Shown here piece after piece: positions 62,111 through 64,000 of a stretch of 64,000 bases of DNA. Each line of letters starts with the position of its first letter. Within the stretch, counting starts at the first letter, position 1. A program made the position numbers and the translations under genes. Under the pieces are notes generated by a model. It made no database searches. It had not been told where the DNA came from and saw only the letters and a list, made by a program, of their open reading frames with translations. Source of the stretch: Myxococcus terminator_A (GTDB taxonomy: Bacteria > Myxococcota > Myxococcia > Myxococcales > Myxococcaceae); assembly GCA_049194865.1 (NCBI GenBank), contig JBLZWL010000057.1, forward strand, positions 49,056 to 113,055, given 5' to 3'.

Positions 62111-62782
62111 TCACTTCAAGGTCAGCTTCGGGGACTTCTTGTCCAGCACCACCACCTGCGGCTCCAGCACCACGAGCCCGTCCAGCCGGTACGCGGAGAA
62201 GCGCAAGTCACGGTCCACCTTCTCCAGCAGCGCGCATGTCTGCTCGGCGGCGCCCACCAGCCGTCCCGGCGTCAGGAAGTAGCGCGGGCCAATCTGGACG
62301 ACCTTGGGCTCCGGGTCCTTGCCGTGGACGAAGACCAGCGCGTTCAGCAGGTCCTCTCGCGTCAAATCGTTCTTGTCGTGCACCACGCAGCACAGCGTGT
62401 CGCCCAGCAGGTCCATCGCCTTGTTGTTGATGGATGGGTCTCGGTACTGGAGCGAATCGCGCTCCGGCACCCGCACGAAGCGCTCCATCACCAGGCGCCG
62501 GTCGTCCTCGGAGGCCATGTCCGCGGGCGCCGCGCCCCGCGAGGGAGTGCGGGGCAGCGCGTCCTGGCTGCCGAGCCACTGGCTCACGTCCGCCAGGAAG
62601 TCCGAGTCCGAGTACTCCCGGCCACCCCGGCTCTTCTGCCGCCGCCAGAGCAACCACTCGTCCAGGTCCGTGTAGCGCGCACCCGTGAAAAGGAAGCGGC
62701 GCGCGCCCAGGGAGCGCAGCAGCTCATAGGCCGCGTCGAAGGCTTGCAGGTCACCGTGGCTGTCGGAGAAGACACCAATCAC
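62111..62782 (-). CDS. Metallophosphoesterase-like protein
   Basis: A 223-residue protein beginning MIGVFSDSHGDLQAF, the D-x-H motif that binds the first metal in calcineurin-like phosphoesterases (YfcE/MJ0936 kind). LFTGARYTDLDEW resembles the family's GDxxD but lacks its first Asp. GDTLCCVVHDKND is where the GNHD motif should be. Without the standard motifs II-III, activity is uncertain. It lies 14 bases before nadD and 16 after the NamZ-like gene. Confidence 0.68.
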   Translation of the reverse strand: MIGVFSDSHGDLQAFDAAYELLRSLGARRFLFTGARYTDLDEWLLWRRQKSRGGREYSDSDFLADVSQWLGSQDALPRTPSRGAAPADMASEDDRRLVMERFVRVPERDSLQYRDPSINNKAMDLLGDTLCCVVHDKNDLTREDLLNALVFVHGKDPEPKVVQIGPRYFLTPGRLVGAAEQTCALLEKVDRDLRFSAYRLDGLVVLEPQVVVLDKKSPKLTLK

Positions 62783-62798
62783 GTGGAAAGTCCCACGC

Positions 62799-63980
62799 TC
62801 AAGCGTACAGCAGGTAGGGCTCCCTGTGTCCGCCGAAGCGCTCCGTCTGGGCGGAGAACCCCTCCATCAGCCGGTCCAGGCTCCAGCCCGCCTCGATTCC
62901 CCGGCGCACCTGGTCCGTCCCACACAGCAGGTCGAAGGCCGGGACGTCCTCGACGAACTCGTACGCGTCCGCCCGCCAGTCGAACTTCCCCGGGCCAATG
63001 TCGTGCAGGGCCTGGAAGATGGCCACCCCGGTGCGCAGCGACAGGAAGGCCCGCCGGTCCGTGACGTGGATGAAGGCCCCGTTGCAGGACTCGCCCCGGT
63101 ACTTGTCGAACGTGGGGGTGAAGCCCACCGCGCGGAAGGCCACGCCCGGCAGGTCCTCCTTCGCCAGCCGCGCCAGCAGCGCGTCCGTGTCCACCCACGG
63201 CGCGCCGAACTGCTCGAAGGGGCGGCACGTCCCACGGCCCTCGGACACGTTGGTCCCCTCGCCCAGGCACATGCCCGGATACACCAGCGCCGTGTCCGGC
63301 GTGGGCATGTTGGGCGACGGGGAGATGAAGGGCAGGTCCGTGTCGGACCAGAACTGCTCGCGGCGCCAGCCCTCGCAGGGCACCACCGTCAGCGCGCAGC
63401 CGAAGCCCTCCTGCGCGTTGAACAACCGGGCCAGCTCCCCCGCCGTCATGCCGTGGCGGTTGGGCAGCGCGTACAGGCCCACGAAGGAACGAAACCCCTC
63501 CCCCACCAGGTTGCCCTCCATCGCCCGGCCGTTGAGGGGATTGGGCCGGTCCAACACATAGAAGGGCACGCCCGCCTTGGCGGCCACCTTCATGGCCAGC
63601 GCCATGGTGTAGACGTAGGTGTAGTAGCGGCTGCCCACGTCCTGGATGTCGAAGACGAGCGCGTCCAGGCCCTTGAGCCACTCGACGCGCGGGGACAGCG
63701 ACTCGAAGGTGGAGCCGTAGAGGCTGTGCACGGGCACGCCGGTGCGGCGGTCCTTCGCCTCACCCACGGCCACCATGTACTGCGCCTCGCCGCGCACGCC
63801 GTGCTCCGGGCCGAACAGCGCGCCCAGCGTCACGCCCGGCGCCTGGGACAGCAGGTCCGCCAGGTGGCGGAACTTCGAGTCCACGCTGGTGGGGTTGACG
63901 ATGGCGCCCACGCGCTTGCCCTTCAGCGCCGAGAACCCCTGCTCCACCCACACGTCCAGTCCCGTCTTCACCTTCGTCAC
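62799..63980 (-). CDS. DUF1343 / NamZ-type exo-beta-N-acetylmuramidase
   Basis: A 393-residue protein starting at a GTG at 63980 behind AGGAAGGA. It matches DUF1343: KGKRVGAIVNPTSVD, LFGPEHGVRGEAQ, VHSLYGSTFESLSP, LVFDIQDVGSRYYTYVYTM, YVLDRPNPLNG, SPSPNMPTPDTALVYPG and FEGTN-like GEGTNVSEGRGT. NamZ of Bacillus removes MurNAc from peptidoglycan fragments, so this enzyme probably degrades recovered or prey cell wall. No signal peptide is visible, which favours intracellular recycling. The gene is the first of a three-gene leftward run. Confidence 0.88.
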   Translation of the reverse strand: MTKVKTGLDVWVEQGFSALKGKRVGAIVNPTSVDSKFRHLADLLSQAPGVTLGALFGPEHGVRGEAQYMVAVGEAKDRRTGVPVHSLYGSTFESLSPRVEWLKGLDALVFDIQDVGSRYYTYVYTMALAMKVAAKAGVPFYVLDRPNPLNGRAMEGNLVGEGFRSFVGLYALPNRHGMTAGELARLFNAQEGFGCALTVVPCEGWRREQFWSDTDLPFISPSPNMPTPDTALVYPGMCLGEGTNVSEGRGTCRPFEQFGAPWVDTDALLARLAKEDLPGVAFRAVGFTPTFDKYRGESCNGAFIHVTDRRAFLSLRTGVAIFQALHDIGPGKFDWRADAYEFVEDVPAFDLLCGTDQVRRGIEAGWSLDRLMEGFSAQTERFGGHREPYLLYA

Positions 63981-64000
63981 GGCGCTTCCTTCCTCACAAC

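Noticed and set aside
1..64000. tRNA, rRNA, CRISPR arrays and insertion sequences
   Set aside because: No cloverleaf-like conserved segment, regularly spaced repeat set with spacers, or transposase motif was seen.

Overview
The window is very GC-rich, with third codon positions almost all G or C. It carries many lipoproteins, large Ser/Thr kinases, outer-membrane and secreted proteins and a split MacAB-type efflux operon. Together these point to a predatory myxobacterium (Myxococcota, Myxococcus/Corallococcus/Cystobacter type). This is inferred from gene content and codon use; no rRNA or other marker gene is present. I found no tRNA, rRNA, CRISPR array or complete insertion sequence.

Layout. 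1-4.8 kb: the start of a lipoprotein gene cut by the window edge, a HARE-HTH/Mrr-like nucleic-acid protein with a sigma70-like promoter, and a PQQ-type beta-propeller. 4.8-12.1 kb: a membrane-anchored protein and a MetX-like hydrolase that lacks its nucleophile, then a tight leftward operon of an unknown 685-aa protein, a cysteine-phytase-like phosphatase, an MNIO (DUF692) enzyme fused to an extra domain, and uridine kinase. 12.3-16.3 kb: a YfbK-like vWA lipoprotein, a small lipoprotein/DUF1036 pair and a GNAT acetyltransferase. 16.3-21 kb: a 1349-residue kinase/cyclase-like/ATPase signalling protein followed by an ECF sigma factor. 21.3-26.1 kb: an overlapping pair of an internally duplicated unknown protein and a DyP peroxidase, then two unknown proteins.

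26.1-28.6 kb is a lower-GC island that looks like decaying toxin-immunity genes: a DUF4375/DMP19 protein, a zinc-ribbon protein, and one gene with two apparent frameshifts. 28.8-35.3 kb holds exported proteins: an Ig-fold lipoprotein, a secreted protein coupled to a lipoprotein, a Cys-rich tandem-repeat lipoprotein and a large GT-C-like membrane protein, plus two very small ORFs. 35.4-42.6 kb: a response regulator/histidine kinase pair close to a CreD-like membrane protein, which suggests a Cre-type envelope-stress locus, and a lipoprotein with a CxxCH motif. 42.8-46.1 kb: a methyltransferase-like protein, a GH18 chitinase with a ricin-type lectin domain, and cysteine synthase with a strong terminator hairpin.

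46.2-52.7 kb is a leftward six-gene operon whose genes mostly overlap by 4 bp: Yip1 membrane protein, TolC-like channel, MacA-like adaptor, ABC ATPase and two FtsX/MacB-type permeases. A Clp/Hsp100 ATPase is transcribed divergently from it and is coupled to a Rossmann/DUF2520 protein with a repetitive basic tail. 56.7-64 kb: an unknown protein, a metallopeptidase-propeller-barrel lipoprotein, then nadD, a metallophosphoesterase and a NamZ-type exo-muramidase.

Most likely to be new biology: the MNIO fusion operon without a visible precursor peptide, the DyP partner pair, the CxSTRGxxWCG repeat lipoprotein, the metallopeptidase-propeller-barrel fusion, and the kinase-cyclase-ATPase/ECF pair.
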